DNA of 64,000 nt from Pelagicoccus sp. SDUM812005 (GTDB lineage: Bacteria; Verrucomicrobiota; Verrucomicrobiia; Opitutales; Opitutaceae). Location: positions 620,001 to 684,000 of the forward strand of contig NZ_JARXIA010000001.1 in the NCBI RefSeq assembly GCF_031127875.1. The letters are read 5' to 3'. The translations under genes and the position numbers were made by a program. Below are positions 1 to 9,507 of this stretch, one piece after another (the stretch's first letter is position 1; each line of letters begins with the position of its first letter). Under the pieces are notes generated by a model. That model was not told where the DNA came from. It saw only the letters and a list, made by a program, of their open reading frames with translations, and ran no database searches.

Positions 1-605
1 CCGCAGCATTGGAAAAGCTGGGGAATGGGGGCGTTTGATTCCTTGAGTTGGCTGGCGAGGTGGAGAAGGTCGTCTTCGGTGCCTTTGATCTCGGCGTCGG
101 GGCCGAAGATGGAGGGCCAATCCGGCAGGCGCTCTTCGCGTTCTCCGGCGACCCCTACGATATCGAGCACGCCCGATAGGCTGGCCGCGGCCGCAAAGGC
201 TTGCGGATTGGAGAGGGCGAGCTTGAAGGCTCCGTACCCTCCCATCGAAAGGCCGGCCACGAAGGTTTTGGCGGGATCTTGGGAGATGGAAAAATGTTGG
301 GCGCAGATCTCGGGAAGCTCGTGGGCGACGTAGTCGTAGTAGCGATGCCCAGCGTGGGTGTTGCGATAAAAGCTGCGGTGAACTGCGGGCATCACCACGA
401 TGACGTCGTAGTCTTCGACGTAACGTTCGATGCTGGTGCGGCGCGTCCAGGTGCTATGGTCGTCGGAAAGCCCGTGCAGCAAGTAGAGCACGGGGCTTTT
501 GTGGTCGGCGCCTTTCTGCATCTTGATGCGTTGGCTGAAGACAACTTTTATGGAGGACGAGAGGCGAAGCGTTTCGGAGAAAAAATCGAATTGGATCAAT
601 GCCAT
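1..605 (-). CDS. Esterase of the esterase D / tributyrin esterase family (partial, 3' end outside window)
   Basis: The minus-strand frame opens with ATG at 605 and stays open to the window edge, giving 201 residues that begin MALIQFDFFSETLRLSSSIK. It reads like the alpha/beta-hydrolase esterase family that includes S-formylglutathione hydrolase and EstA-type acetyl/tributyrin esterases. An oxyanion-hole region (YLLHGLSDDHSTW) is followed by the nucleophile elbow GLSMGGYGAFKLAL. The catalytic Asp and His should lie in the missing C-terminal part. There is no signal peptide, so it is probably cytoplasmic. The exact substrate cannot be told from the sequence. The gene is divergent from the HDOD gene that starts at 869. 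Confidence 0.85.
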   Translation of the reverse strand, partial: MALIQFDFFSETLRLSSSIKVVFSQRIKMQKGADHKSPVLYLLHGLSDDHSTWTRRTSIERYVEDYDVIVVMPAVHRSFYRNTHAGHRYYDYVAHELPEICAQHFSISQDPAKTFVAGLSMGGYGAFKLALSNPQAFAAAASLSGVLDIVGVAGEREERLPDWPSIFGPDAEIKGTEDDLLHLASQLKESNAPIPQLFQCC

Positions 606-754
606 GGCGTGAACCTAGGGGTGCTTTTTCGAATATCAATGGCGTTATATCGCTAGGTTTGCCAGCGCTCTGCTGGTTTTGCGCCAGCTTGCGGGGGAAC
701 GCGAACGAGGGCCCGCTTTAGGGGCTGCGCTCTAGGCTCCCTAGGTGGGCGGAC

Positions 755-784
755 TTGTCAAAAAATGCGGGCCAACCCTATTTT
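755..784 (+). promoter_or_regulatory. Possible sigma-70-like promoter of the HDOD gene
   Basis: TTGTCA at 755-760 and TATTTT at 779-784 are separated by 18 bases and sit about 85 bases ahead of the start at 869. A small hairpin (GGGTGC/GCACCC, 829-845) lies in the presumed leader. This is pattern matching only. Promoter consensus in this phylum is not well enough known to be sure. Confidence 0.25.
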
Positions 785-868
785 CACAGGGGCGATTTTA
801 TCCGATACTAGGGCGACTGCAGAAAAAGGGGTGCAAATCGCACCCTGTCGGCGGTCTCGAAAGTTCCC

Positions 869-1756
869 ATGCAATCTTTTAATAATGTAGCGGCCTCCGC
901 TGATCGACTCCCGCAACTCGAAGGTCCGGATTGGAAAAGCGCCTTTGTCGCCCGTATCGAAAAGCTTCCTACTCTGGCCGCCGGCTGCCGCGAGCTCTAC
1001 TTCTACTTGCTGCAAAGGCAGTGCACGAGCGAAGGTGCTGCCGAGCTGGTGGGGGTGGATCCCTTGCTTGCGGTGGAGGTGGTGAGGAGTTCCAAGTCCG
1101 CGGTTTACGGCTCTCGAGGAGCGAACTCGATCAAGGATGCGGTGCAGGCGATCGGCTTGGAGCGCTTGGGGCGGATCGCTCTGAGGATTTGGCTGCGCAA
1201 TCTGATTCCGAGCCACCTGGCGGTCTACAATCTCGACGGCGGCCATTTCATGCGCCGGTCCTTCGCCTGCGGGGCGGCGATGCGCTACCTTTACCAGGGC
1301 GATACGGAACAGTCGGAGACTGCCTATGCGATCGGGCTGTTGCACGGCATCGGGCGCGTGGTAGTGGCGGAGGTGGTTCGCTTAGCTGAGGACGAGGATC
1401 TGGTGTTTATGGAGCGCACTTCGCGCCGCCTCGCCGAGGCGGAATTGAGCGAGTTTGGCGTCACTCACGCGGAGGTGGGCGGTCTCGCTTTAAAGACCTG
1501 GGGCTTCTCCGAGCTGATTCATCGGCCGATCGCGGCTCAATTCAGCAAGGACGCGGCGAAGGACAAGTTCGACTGGACGCAAAGCCTCGCCATCTCACGT
1601 TTTATCGCAGACCGCGTTCAGGAATCGCTGAGCGGCGTAGCGAATCCGCTACGTGGCGAAGGCCGCGCCGTTTATCGCGGCAAGACCTTGTCGGAGCTTT
1701 TTGAATACACGCTGGCGATGGTCGAAGAAGAGGCGGGGCCGGACCAAGCGAATTGA
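869..1756 (+). CDS. HDOD domain protein
   Basis: The 295-residue protein has an HDOD domain over roughly residues 20-230, with the typical segments DPLLAVEVVRSSKSAVYG, IKDAVQAIGLERLGRIALR and AYAIGLLHGIGRVVVAEVV. HDOD domains are HD-phosphohydrolase relatives that have lost the metal site, and they usually act in signalling or regulation. Here the signature pair is H-G instead of H-D, consistent with no catalysis. No partner domain (GGDEF, EAL, receiver) is attached. It stands alone, divergent from the esterase and convergent with gcvP. A second protein of similar size and domain is encoded at 48532-49389. The target of regulation is unknown. Confidence 0.85.
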   Translation: MQSFNNVAASADRLPQLEGPDWKSAFVARIEKLPTLAAGCRELYFYLLQRQCTSEGAAELVGVDPLLAVEVVRSSKSAVYGSRGANSIKDAVQAIGLERLGRIALRIWLRNLIPSHLAVYNLDGGHFMRRSFACGAAMRYLYQGDTEQSETAYAIGLLHGIGRVVVAEVVRLAEDEDLVFMERTSRRLAEAELSEFGVTHAEVGGLALKTWGFSELIHRPIAAQFSKDAAKDKFDWTQSLAISRFIADRVQESLSGVANPLRGEGRAVYRGKTLSELFEYTLAMVEEEAGPDQAN

Positions 1757-1795
1757 TGCAGCCCGGCCCGCTCTTTTCGGTTCGTGAGGGCGTGG

Positions 1796-4723
1796 CTACT
1801 CTGCGTAGGCCTCCATGGGGAGACAGGAGCAGACGAGATTTCGGTCGCCGTAGACGTTGTCGATGCGGCTGACGGCGGGCCAATACTTGTATTCACGCGT
1901 CCATGACGCGGGGAAGGCGGCCTCTTCGCGGCTGTAGGGAGAGCTCCATTCCGCAGCGGTAACGGCTTGGCTGGTGTGCGGCGCGTTCTTGAGCGGGTTG
2001 TCGTCTTGGGGCCACTCGCCGTTGGCGATGCGGAGCATTTCGCCCTTGATGGAAATCAAGGCGTCGCAAAGGCGGTCGAGCTCGGCTTGCGATTCGCTTT
2101 CGGTGGGTTCGATCATCATGGTTCCCGGGACGGGGAAGGACATGGTGGGGGCGTGGAAGCCGTAGTCCATGAGGCGCTTCGCGACGTCCTCCACTTCTAC
2201 GCCGGACTGTTCCTTCCAGTCGCGGAAGTCGATGATGAACTCGTGGGCGACGAGACCGCTTTCGCCGCGGTAGACGATATCGAATTCGCCCTCGAGGCGC
2301 TTGGCCATGTAGTTGGCGTTCACGATCGCGATCTTGGTGGCCTCGGTGATGCCGGGGGCTCCCATCATGCGGATGTAGGCCCAAGAGATAGGCAGGATGC
2401 TGGCGCTGCCGTAAGGCGCGGCGGAGATGGCTCCGATGCGTTGCTCGCCTTCCAGGGAATCGCTGAGTCCGTGTCCGGGAAGGAAGGGGGCTAGGTGTTC
2501 GGCCACGCAGATGGGGCCGATGCCCGGGCCGCCGCCGCCGTGCGGGATGCAGAAGGTTTTATGCAGGTTGAGGTGGCAAACATCAGCCCCGATTTCGCCA
2601 GGACTGGTAAGTCCGCACTGGGCGTTCATGTTGGCCCCATCCATGTAAACTTGTCCGCGGTGCTCGTGGATGATCTTGCAGATATCTCGTATCGACGCCT
2701 CGAATACACCGTGGGTGGAAGGGTAGGTGACCATGAGGGCGGCTAGGTTGTCCGCATGCTGCTCGGCTTTGGCCCGCAGGTTTTCCACGTCGATGTTGCC
2801 CTTTTCGTCGCAGGCGACGGTGACCACCTTCAAGCCGGCCATGGCGGCGGAAGCGGGATTCGTTCCGTGGGCGGAGAGAGGGATCAGGCAGACGTTGCGC
2901 TCTGTGTCGCCTCGGCTTTCGTGGTACTTGCGGATGGCGAGCAGGCCTGCGTACTCGCCCTGGGAGCCGGCGTTGGGCTGCAGGGAAGTGGCGTGGAATC
3001 CGGTGATTTCGGAGAGCCAGTCCTCGAGCTGCTCGATGAGCTGGAGGTATCCAGTTGTTTGGGACTTGGGCGCGAAGGGGTGGACGTTGGAAAACTCGGG
3101 CCAGGTGATGGGAAGCATTTCCGCGGCGGCGTTGAGCTTCATGGTGCAGGATCCGAGCGGGATCATGGAGGTGGTGAGGGAGAGGTCCCTGTTTTCCAAG
3201 CGCTTGAGGTAGCGCAGCATTTCAGTCTCCGTGTGGTAGGAGTTGAAGACTGGGTGGCTGAGGTAGTCGATTTCGCGAGCGAGTTCGCCCGATGCGTCGC
3301 CCTCCCGCTCCTGGGCCTTGGCGACGAGGGTTTCGAGGCCGACGGAAATTCCGAAGAGGGCAAGCAAAGCGAGCAGGTCCTCGGGCGAGGTGGTCTCGTC
3401 GAGGGAGAAGCCGAGGCTGTTGTCCGCTGCGGCGCGGAGGTTGATGCCGGCCGCTTGGGCCTTGGCGAGAATCGAGGCGGCATCGTCCGCGGAGAGGTCT
3501 ACCACGATTGTGTCGAATCGGCAGCCTTCCGCGATCGCGTATCCAGAATTCTGTAGGAGCTCGACGCTGAGGGAGGTGAGCAGCTGGATGCGTTGGGCGA
3601 TGTTGCGCAGTCCGACCGGTCCATGGTAGACGGCGTAGGCGGCGGCGATGTTGGCGAGCAGGGCCTGGGCGGTGCAGATGTTGCTGGTCGCCTTGTCGCG
3701 GCGGATGTGCTGTTCGCGGGTCTGCAGGGCCAGGCGGAGAGCTGGATTGCCGGAGCGGTCCTTGGACACGCCGATGAGGCGACCGGGGATCTTGCGCTTG
3801 TAGGCGTCGCGGGTGGCGAAAAAGGCGGCGTGCGGGCCGCCGAATCCCATCGGGACGCCGAAGCGCTGGGCGCTGCCGATGGCAACGTCGGCTCCGAGGG
3901 TTTCGGGCGACTTGAGGAGGGTGAGGGCGAGCAGGTCGGTGGCGACGATGGTGAGGACCTTGTTTTCCTTGGCCTGGGCGGCGATGGCCGAGAAGTCCTT
4001 GGCGATCCCCTTGGCGTCCGGGTACTGCAGCAGTACGGCGAATACGCCTTCGAGCTCGAGCGGGGCGTCGAGGTCGACGATTTCGAAGTCGATTCCGAGC
4101 GGCTCGGCCCGAGCGGTGACGACTTCGATGGTTTGCGGGAAGCAGTCCTGGGAGATGAGGATCTTTTGCTTCTTTCCGGCGCGGCCGACTTGGGAGAAGG
4201 CTAGCCCCATGGCTTCCGCGGCAGCGGTGCCTTCGTCGAGCAGGGAGGCGTTGGCGATTTCAAGGCCGGTCAGGTCGGAGACCATGGTTTGGAAATTGAG
4301 CAAGCCTTCCATGCGGCCCTGGGAAATCTCGGCCTGGTAGGGAGTGTACTGGGTGTACCAGCCTGGATTTTCCAGGATGTTTCGCTGGATCACGGGCGGC
4401 GTGATGGTTGGGTAGTAGCCGAGGCCGATGTAGCTCTTGCTGACCGTGTTTCGGGAAGCGATGCCTTTGAGCTCCGCCAGCATGTCGTGTTCGCCGATGG
4501 GGGCGGGGAGGTTTACGAGGCCGGCGATTCGGATGGAGGCCGGAACCGCTTGGTCAACGAGGGCATCGACGGAATCGAAGCCCACGCTGCGGGCAAGTTC
4601 GTCGGCCGCGGGACCGCTCGTGCCGAGGTGGCGCGGCGCGAATTGATCGAGCTTGGCGAGCGGGTTGCTGAGGGCGAGCGCGGAGGCGCTGCGAGATGGT
4701 GTGGCCGCGGTGCTGTTTGGCAT
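1796..4723 (-). CDS. gcvP: Glycine dehydrogenase (aminomethyl-transferring), P protein of the glycine cleavage system
   Basis: This is the PLP-dependent P protein that decarboxylates glycine and passes the aminomethyl group to the lipoyl H protein. The 975-residue chain is the fused single-subunit form, with both the N-terminal half ([20 protein letters not shown]) and the C-terminal half ([12 protein letters not shown]). The PLP lysine lies in [19 protein letters not shown] chose ATG at 4723, which gives [15 protein letters not shown] longer reading from a TTG at 4753 adds ten residues. Neither start has a clear Shine-Dalgarno sequence. gcvT and gcvH are not in the window, and no glycine riboswitch is evident in the upstream gap shared with nth. 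Confidence 0.96.
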   Translation of the reverse strand: MPNSTAATPSRSASALALSNPLAKLDQFAPRHLGTSGPAADELARSVGFDSVDALVDQAVPASIRIAGLVNLPAPIGEHDMLAELKGIASRNTVSKSYIGLGYYPTITPPVIQRNILENPGWYTQYTPYQAEISQGRMEGLLNFQTMVSDLTGLEIANASLLDEGTAAAEAMGLAFSQVGRAGKKQKILISQDCFPQTIEVVTARAEPLGIDFEIVDLDAPLELEGVFAVLLQYPDAKGIAKDFSAIAAQAKENKVLTIVATDLLALTLLKSPETLGADVAIGSAQRFGVPMGFGGPHAAFFATRDAYKRKIPGRLIGVSKDRSGNPALRLALQTREQHIRRDKATSNICTAQALLANIAAAYAVYHGPVGLRNIAQRIQLLTSLSVELLQNSGYAIAEGCRFDTIVVDLSADDAASILAKAQAAGINLRAAADNSLGFSLDETTSPEDLLALLALFGISVGLETLVAKAQEREGDASGELAREIDYLSHPVFNSYHTETEMLRYLKRLENRDLSLTTSMIPLGSCTMKLNAAAEMLPITWPEFSNVHPFAPKSQTTGYLQLIEQLEDWLSEITGFHATSLQPNAGSQGEYAGLLAIRKYHESRGDTERNVCLIPLSAHGTNPASAAMAGLKVVTVACDEKGNIDVENLRAKAEQHADNLAALMVTYPSTHGVFEASIRDICKIIHEHRGQVYMDGANMNAQCGLTSPGEIGADVCHLNLHKTFCIPHGGGGPGIGPICVAEHLAPFLPGHGLSDSLEGEQRIGAISAAPYGSASILPISWAYIRMMGAPGITEATKIAIVNANYMAKRLEGEFDIVYRGESGLVAHEFIIDFRDWKEQSGVEVEDVAKRLMDYGFHAPTMSFPVPGTMMIEPTESESQAELDRLCDALISIKGEMLRIANGEWPQDDNPLKNAPHTSQAVTAAEWSSPYSREEAAFPASWTREYKYWPAVSRIDNVYGDRNLVCSCLPMEAYAE

Positions 4724-4779
4724 GGGCGGGAGAGTAGAAATCGATCTGCGCAAATCAATGCGGCAATTCGGTTAATTTT

Positions 4780-4854
4780 GTAGGGCGCGCGGAGCTTCGG
4801 CCCGCGCTTGCATGGGATTCTGCAGCGCGGTCGCGGGCTGAAGCTCCGCGCTAC
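4780..4854. repeat. REP-like inverted pair, family 1
   Basis: A copy starting GTAGGGCGCGCGGAGCTTCG at 4780 faces an inverted copy, GCGGGCTGAAGCTCCGCG at 4833-4850 continuing to CTAC at 4854, with about 25 bases between. Related copies occur near 6625-6646 (single), at 49400-49477 (pair) and as a half-copy near 57888. All are intergenic, as expected for REP elements. It lies in the divergent gap between gcvP and nth. Confidence 0.7.
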
Positions 4855-4921
4855 GTTGCTCGAACGGGTTCTTTGCGTTTTGGGGTTGAGCTTGGCGGGC
4901 AAGCTCGCTCCTTGGTTACGC

Positions 4922-5575
4922 ATGACCAAGAAGGAACGGGCGGAGTATGTGGATGTGGAATTGGAACGGCGTTACCCGAACCCGCCGATTCCCTTGGACC
5001 ATGTGGATGCGTATACGCTGCTGGTAGCGGTGCTGCTGTCGGCCCAATGTACGGACGAGCGGGTGAACAAGGTGACGCCGGAGCTTTGGAAGCTGGCGGA
5101 CAATCCCGAGGCCATGCGCATGGTGCCGGTGGATTCGATTCGGGAAGTGATCCGGCCCTGCGGGCTGTCGCCGCGGAAGTCGCAGGCGATCCGCGACCTG
5201 TCGCAGATCCTGGTGGAGAAGCACGGGGGCGAGGTGCCGGAGAGTTTCGAGGAGCTGGAGGCTTTGCCGGGGGTGGGGCACAAGACCGCTTCGGTGGTGA
5301 TGTCGCAGGCGTTCGGGCATCCGTCGTTTCCGGTGGATACCCATATCCACCGCCTCGGGCAGCGCTGGGGGCTGACCAGCGGCAAGAGCGTGGCCCAGAC
5401 GGAAGCGGACTTGAAGCGGCTGTTTCCGAAGGAACGGTGGAATCACCTGCACCTGCAGATCATCTACTACGGGCGGGAGCACTGTACGGCTCGCGGGTGC
5501 GACGGCACTGTCTGCCCGATCTGCACGACGCTCTATCCCGATCGCAAGCGGGCGAAAGTCACGCGCAAGGCGTGA
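4922..5575 (+). CDS. nth: Endonuclease III (DNA glycosylase/AP lyase)
   Basis: This is a base-excision repair glycosylase for oxidised pyrimidines with AP-lyase activity. The 217 residues match the usual length. The helix-hairpin-helix is LPGVGHKTASVV with the catalytic Lys, and the catalytic Asp lies in VDTHIHRLGQRW. Four cysteines near the C terminus (HCTARGCDGTVCPIC) suggest a [4Fe-4S] cluster, but their spacing is C-x4-C-x4-C-x2-C instead of the E. coli C-x6-C-x2-C-x5-C. ATG at 4922 (MTKKERAEYVDVE) is preferred over an upstream start at 4808, which would translate through the REP-like repeat. A terminator follows directly. Confidence 0.95.
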   Translation: MTKKERAEYVDVELERRYPNPPIPLDHVDAYTLLVAVLLSAQCTDERVNKVTPELWKLADNPEAMRMVPVDSIREVIRPCGLSPRKSQAIRDLSQILVEKHGGEVPESFEELEALPGVGHKTASVVMSQAFGHPSFPVDTHIHRLGQRWGLTSGKSVAQTEADLKRLFPKERWNHLHLQIIYYGREHCTARGCDGTVCPICTTLYPDRKRAKVTRKA

Positions 5576-5584
5576 GGGCAAAAG

Positions 5585-5614
5585 AAAACCCCAGCCGGTG
5601 AAGGCTGGGGTTTT
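5585..5614. terminator. Bidirectional rho-independent terminator
   Basis: A 12-bp perfect stem, AAAACCCCAGCC (5585-5596) with GGCTGGGGTTTT (5603-5614), has a 6-base loop. It has T-rich sides on both strands and sits between the convergent nth and prepilin genes, so it can serve both. Confidence 0.9.
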
Positions 5615-5628
5615 GGAAATGTCAGCGT

Positions 5629-6363
5629 TTATTGCTGAGTCACTGACGGTTGTCTGACGTTATCGGAATCGGGAACCGCTTGGTCGATGGAGTTCGCGGA
5701 TGTACCGTTGGTTGCAATCAGTTCGCCACTGGTTTCGGTACCTAAATCATTGTACCAGCTTACGTTGCCACCCAAAAATGCTACGTGGCCACCGTCGTTT
5801 CCGTATGGGTCGTTGCTGCCCCAAGTGTTTGAGGTAGTTGAAGTCATACGTGTGAATGCAACAGGCGTAGTCGCTGGGTCGGATGTTTGGAGGCCAGTCA
5901 CGTAAGAAAAAGAAAAATCTCCTTCGTCATAATTCCCCGGAGCCGCTCCTGTGATTTCGCTGGTTTCTTCATCTACAGTTGCGGTAAACAAACCTCCAGA
6001 ACCTTCGTTTCTAGTGGTCTCGTTCGCGCTGACCCAGGTTTTTGGGTCTGTTAGTTCCCCGCCATATGCAAGAACGGCTGCAACGTCGACGATTGTGTTA
6101 GCAGCACCTCCATCAGTTGAGGTAACGCCGCCGAGGCCTAGCGTTTGCGATGGTCCTACCAACCGCTCCCCGTTTTGTGCTGCAAACAGCTGCGAGGCTT
6201 GGACGATGTTGCGGAGGTCGCTGGAGTCGCTGCTCTTCTTGGCGAGGGTACGGAACTGGCCAACGGTCGGGAAGATGATGGCCCCGAGGATGGCGAGGAT
6301 GGCGATCACGGTGAGCAGCTCGATGAGCGTGAAGCCTCTCTTGGCGTTAAGTGGTTTGTTCAT
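5629..6363 (-). CDS. Prepilin-type protein with N-terminal methylation motif (verrucomicrobial H-X9-DG type)
   Basis: The 244-residue protein starts at ATG 6363 with MNKPLNAKRGFTLIELLTVI. This is a type IV prepilin/pseudopilin leader: cleavage is expected after the Gly in RGFTLIEL, with N-methylation of Phe and Glu at +5. One hydrophobic helix follows, and the rest is a low-complexity Thr/Asn/Gly-rich exported domain. Near the end, DGGHVAFLGGNVSWYND resembles the H-X9-DG segment common in verrucomicrobial and planctomycete pseudopilin-like proteins. Such proteins occur in many copies and their function is mostly unknown. A type II/IV secretion ATPase is encoded at 17957-19672. An upstream non-ATG start would precede the leader and is unlikely. 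Confidence 0.85.
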   Translation of the reverse strand: MNKPLNAKRGFTLIELLTVIAILAILGAIIFPTVGQFRTLAKKSSDSSDLRNIVQASQLFAAQNGERLVGPSQTLGLGGVTSTDGGAANTIVDVAAVLAYGGELTDPKTWVSANETTRNEGSGGLFTATVDEETSEITGAAPGNYDEGDFSFSYVTGLQTSDPATTPVAFTRMTSTTSNTWGSNDPYGNDGGHVAFLGGNVSWYNDLGTETSGELIATNGTSANSIDQAVPDSDNVRQPSVTQQ

Positions 6364-6723
6364 GATAATCGGTGAGTTTGTGGGTCGTTGCTTTTGGGGA
6401 GTGGGGACACAGTATTGCAACTATACCAAAGCTCAGAGCAGCGTTTCTTCAAGTTACATTAATGTATAAGGGGTATCAGCGTATTTGCTACTAGGCGGCA
6501 CTCATGGCGGACCTTAGGCCCACGTAATGGAAAACCTGATAGGGCGAGGCCGTAGCGTTGGGCAAGAGCCGGCGGGCGCTTTCTTGGTGTCTTCGAGGGC
6601 TTGGCTGACCTGTTCGCTGTGGGCGCTGGCTGAAGCTCAGCGCTACGGGGCGCTTTCGCTTTCTGGCGCGGCCGGCAATTTTTAATTGCCAGTGGGGGAG
6701 GGGCTTAGCGTTATACGCGACCT
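6364..6723. other. Gene-free interval between the prepilin gene and ilvE
   Basis: This 360-base gap lies between divergent genes and must hold both promoters. It contains one family-1 REP-like copy at 6625-6646 (GCTGGCTGAAGCTCAGCGCT then AC) and a short hairpin GGCAATT/AATTGCC at 6674-6690 close to ilvE. I see no convincing promoter, riboswitch, RNA gene or coding frame. Confidence 0.5.
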
Positions 6724-7590
6724 ATGAAAATATATTTGGACGGTGCGTTTGTTGAGAAGGAAGATGCGAAGATTTCAGTGTTCGACCATGGCTTGTTGTA
6801 TGGGGACGGGATCTTCGAGGGGATTCGGATCTACAAGAATTGCGTCTACCGTTTGGACGAGCATTTGGAGCGCTTGGAATACTCGGCCAAGGCGATATTG
6901 CTGAACATGCCGTGGTCGCGGCAGGAGCTGTCGGACTTGGTGTGCGAGTCGTGCCGGGTCAACGGGCTGAGCGACGGCTACATCCGCCTGATCGTGACGC
7001 GGGGTCCGGGCAGCTTGGGCTTGTCGCCGAATTCTTGTCCGAAGCCGTCGCTTATCATCATCGCCGACAAGATCGCCCTGTATCCGGAGGAGTGCTACAC
7101 GGAGGGTTTGAAGATCGTGACGGTGCCGACGCGTCGCACCAACGCAGCGGCCTTGAATCCGGGGGTGAAGTCCCTGAACTACTTGAACAACATCATGGCC
7201 AAGGTCGAGGCGGCCCAGGCGGGCGCCTTGGAGGGGATCCTCTTGAACGACCAGGGCAACGTGGCCGAGTGTACGGGGGATAATCTTTTTATTGTGCACA
7301 AGGGGGTTATTTTTACGCCGCACGCTTCAAATGGAGCGCTGCGCGGCATCACTCGCCAGGCGGTGATCGATCTGGCGAACGCGGCGGGCATCGAGGTGAA
7401 GGAAGTGAACCTGACCCGCTACGAGATTTGGAACGCGGACGAGTGCTTCCTGACCGGTACGGCGGCGGAGCTGATCCCGGTGGTCGGGCTCGACTCGCGG
7501 GCGATCGGTGACGGCAAGCCCGGCCCGATCACGCAGAAGCTGCACGAGGCCTTTCACCGCGAGGTGAGCACGCACGGGACCATGATTTGA
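6724..7590 (+). CDS. ilvE: Branched-chain amino acid aminotransferase (class IV)
   Basis: This PLP enzyme of fold type IV transfers amino groups between branched-chain 2-oxo acids and glutamate. The 288 residues include FDHGLLYGDGIFEGIRIY at the N terminus, the PLP lysine in NPGVKSLNYLNNIMAKVEA, then EGILLNDQGNVAECTGDN and FLTGTAAELIPV. These fit IlvE better than D-amino-acid transaminase or aminodeoxychorismate lyase, although class IV members are hard to separate by eye. The gene is monocistronic by appearance: prepilin gene divergent on the left, mcsA 265 bases to the right. Confidence 0.9.
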   Translation: MKIYLDGAFVEKEDAKISVFDHGLLYGDGIFEGIRIYKNCVYRLDEHLERLEYSAKAILLNMPWSRQELSDLVCESCRVNGLSDGYIRLIVTRGPGSLGLSPNSCPKPSLIIIADKIALYPEECYTEGLKIVTVPTRRTNAAALNPGVKSLNYLNNIMAKVEAAQAGALEGILLNDQGNVAECTGDNLFIVHKGVIFTPHASNGALRGITRQAVIDLANAAGIEVKEVNLTRYEIWNADECFLTGTAAELIPVVGLDSRAIGDGKPGPITQKLHEAFHREVSTHGTMI

Positions 7591-7855
7591 GCGGCCCGGC
7601 CTGCAAGGTGGCGAGGGGAGTTCCGCGCCGCCCTTGAGGCAATTGACGGGGCGTGCAGTAATCTGCGTCGACTTCTCGTAAAATTTAAGGAAATCGTTAG
7701 TCTTGCTTTGAGACCGAGCGATTCGTCACGCATTAATGTTGGACAGTGCGTTAAGCTTCCAGCAAACATGGCATGGCGTTTGCATTGTCATCCCCGCGTT
7801 GAGCGGAAGGCGCATTCTGCCTAGTTAACCAAACCCAACCACAATACTCTACTAA

Positions 7856-8365
7856 ATGGCGAAGCCACTGAAATGCGATGTCTGCAGCGAGCCGGCTACG
7901 GTTCACCTGACGCAGATAATCAACAATCAGATTCATAAGATCGACCTGTGCGAAAACTGCGCCGAGCAGAAGGGCATCACGGATCCCAGCGGTTACTCGT
8001 TGGCGGATTTGCTGGTGAAGCCCGAGTCGGAAGCGGCGCCGGAAGTCGCGGCCCTCTCGTGCCCTGAGTGCGGATGCACGCAGCGCGAGTTCAAGAAGAC
8101 GGGACGGCTCGGCTGCGCGGCCTGCTACGAGACTTTTGCGAGCGTGGTGAATCCCGCTCTGCTGAACATGCACAAGGGCGACTCCCACCGCGGCAAGGTG
8201 CCGCAGCGGGCCTTGGAGCGAGCGACCTTTATCGATCGCCTCGGGACCTTGGAGAACGGCTTGAAGGAAGCGATTTCAAGCGAGCGCTACGAAGACGCGG
8301 CTCGCATGCGCGACGAGATCATTGAACTGAAAAAGGCGATGGAGGCCGCGGCCCTCGAGGACTAG
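7856..8365 (+). CDS. mcsA: McsA-like zinc-binding activator of protein-arginine kinase (UVR motif)
   Basis: The 169-residue protein carries paired CxxC zinc motifs (CDVC, CENC, CPEC, CAAC) in two clusters over residues 7-85. A C-terminal UVR helix pair includes SERYEDAARMRDEIIELKKAM. This is the layout of McsA, which binds and activates the arginine kinase McsB in Bacillus. The gene lies 5 bases ahead of mcsB and begins the mcsA-mcsB-clpC operon. The order matches Firmicutes, except that no ctsR repressor gene precedes it. I saw no CtsR heptad repeat or CIRCE element in 7591-7855, so stress control must differ or act elsewhere. Confidence 0.92.
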   Translation: MAKPLKCDVCSEPATVHLTQIINNQIHKIDLCENCAEQKGITDPSGYSLADLLVKPESEAAPEVAALSCPECGCTQREFKKTGRLGCAACYETFASVVNPALLNMHKGDSHRGKVPQRALERATFIDRLGTLENGLKEAISSERYEDAARMRDEIIELKKAMEAAALED

Positions 8366-8370
8366 AATCG

Positions 8371-9501
8371 ATGTTAATCAAAAGCATATTTGGCGGTAAG
8401 TCGGAGATGACGGAAGCGGGCTCCAAGAAGTGCCCGGTCGTCTTGATGACCCGCATTCGCCTTGCCCGCAACTTGTCGGACACGCCGTTTCCGGGGTGGG
8501 CCAAAGAGTCGCGCCGCAAGGAAGTCCTTGAGACATGTTTGCCCTCCGTGGCGTCGCTAGGACAGATGAAGCGCGGCATCAGCGCGGAAATTTCTTCCCT
8601 GTCGGACTTGGAGCGGCAGATCCTGGTGGAGCGCCACCTGATCAGCCGCGAGCTTTCGAGCAACGCGGACGCGGCAGGGGTGGTGATCAGCAAGGACCAG
8701 TCGATTTCGGTCATGATTAACGAGGAGGACCACTTGCGCATCCAGGTGATCAAGTCCGGCTATCGTTTCAAGAGCGCTTGGGGCGTGATCGACGCCATCG
8801 ACACGGCCTTGGAGGAGCAGCTCGATTTCGCCTTTTCGCAGAAGCTCGGCTACCTGACCGCCTGCCCGACCAACGTGGGCACGGGGATGCGGGCGTCGAC
8901 CATGATGCACTTGCCGGCCCTGGTGATTTCCAGCCAGATGGAGAAGGTGGTGCGAGCGGTCAACCAGCTCGGAATCGCGGTGCGCGGCTTGTTCGGCGAA
9001 GGCTCGGACGCGAGCGGCAGCATTTTCCAGATTTCGAATCAGACCACGCTGGGCGAGTCGGAGGAGGAGATCGTGAAGCGGCTTTCCTCGGTCCTGCGTA
9101 CTATCATCGACCAGGAGATGAACGCTCGCGAAAAGATCTTGGAGAAGGATCCGAACAAGCTCTACGACAAGATCGGACGAGCGTACGGGATCCTGCAGAA
9201 CAGCCATTTGCTCACCTCCTCGGAGTGCATGAACTTGGCCTCGCTGGTGCGTTTCGGCGTCGATCTGGAGATGTTTCCGGAGAAGACGCGGAACATCGTG
9301 GACCGAATGTTCATCGAATGTCAGCCGGGGCACGTCCAGTACCATGCGGGCGACGAGATCGAATCCGGCGCTCGCGACGAGTTCCGGGCGGCCTACATGC
9401 GCAAGCAATTCGAAAACGTGGCGCGTCCCTTATTTAATCTTCACGAAACGTCCACTGAGGACGATACCCCAAAATCAGATCCCGAACAGGAGGCAGAATA
9501 A
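8371..9501 (+). CDS. mcsB: Protein-arginine kinase McsB
   Basis: The 376-residue protein has a phosphagen (ATP:guanido) kinase fold. It phosphorylates arginine side chains and thereby marks proteins for ClpC. Visible motifs are TRIRLARN near the start, CPTNVGTGMRAS with Cys165 as the active-site equivalent, and GLFGEGSDASGSIFQISNQT. RDEFRA at residues 335-340 matches the RDxxRA phospho-arginine-binding allosteric motif of Firmicute McsB. All core motifs are intact, so activity is likely. It sits between mcsA (5-base gap) and clpC (6-base gap), which supports a working McsAB-ClpC quality-control unit. Confidence 0.95.
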   Translation: MLIKSIFGGKSEMTEAGSKKCPVVLMTRIRLARNLSDTPFPGWAKESRRKEVLETCLPSVASLGQMKRGISAEISSLSDLERQILVERHLISRELSSNADAAGVVISKDQSISVMINEEDHLRIQVIKSGYRFKSAWGVIDAIDTALEEQLDFAFSQKLGYLTACPTNVGTGMRASTMMHLPALVISSQMEKVVRAVNQLGIAVRGLFGEGSDASGSIFQISNQTTLGESEEEIVKRLSSVLRTIIDQEMNAREKILEKDPNKLYDKIGRAYGILQNSHLLTSSECMNLASLVRFGVDLEMFPEKTRNIVDRMFIECQPGHVQYHAGDEIESGARDEFRAAYMRKQFENVARPLFNLHETSTEDDTPKSDPEQEAE

Positions 9502-9507
9502 CGCTTT

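Noticed and set aside
4724-4921. Glycine riboswitch ahead of gcvP
   Set aside because: The gap is occupied by a REP-like pair and has no aptamer-like conserved segments.
7591-7855. CtsR operator or CIRCE element ahead of mcsA
   Set aside because: No GGTCAAA-type heptad direct repeat or TTAGCACTC/GAGTGCTAA pair was found by eye.
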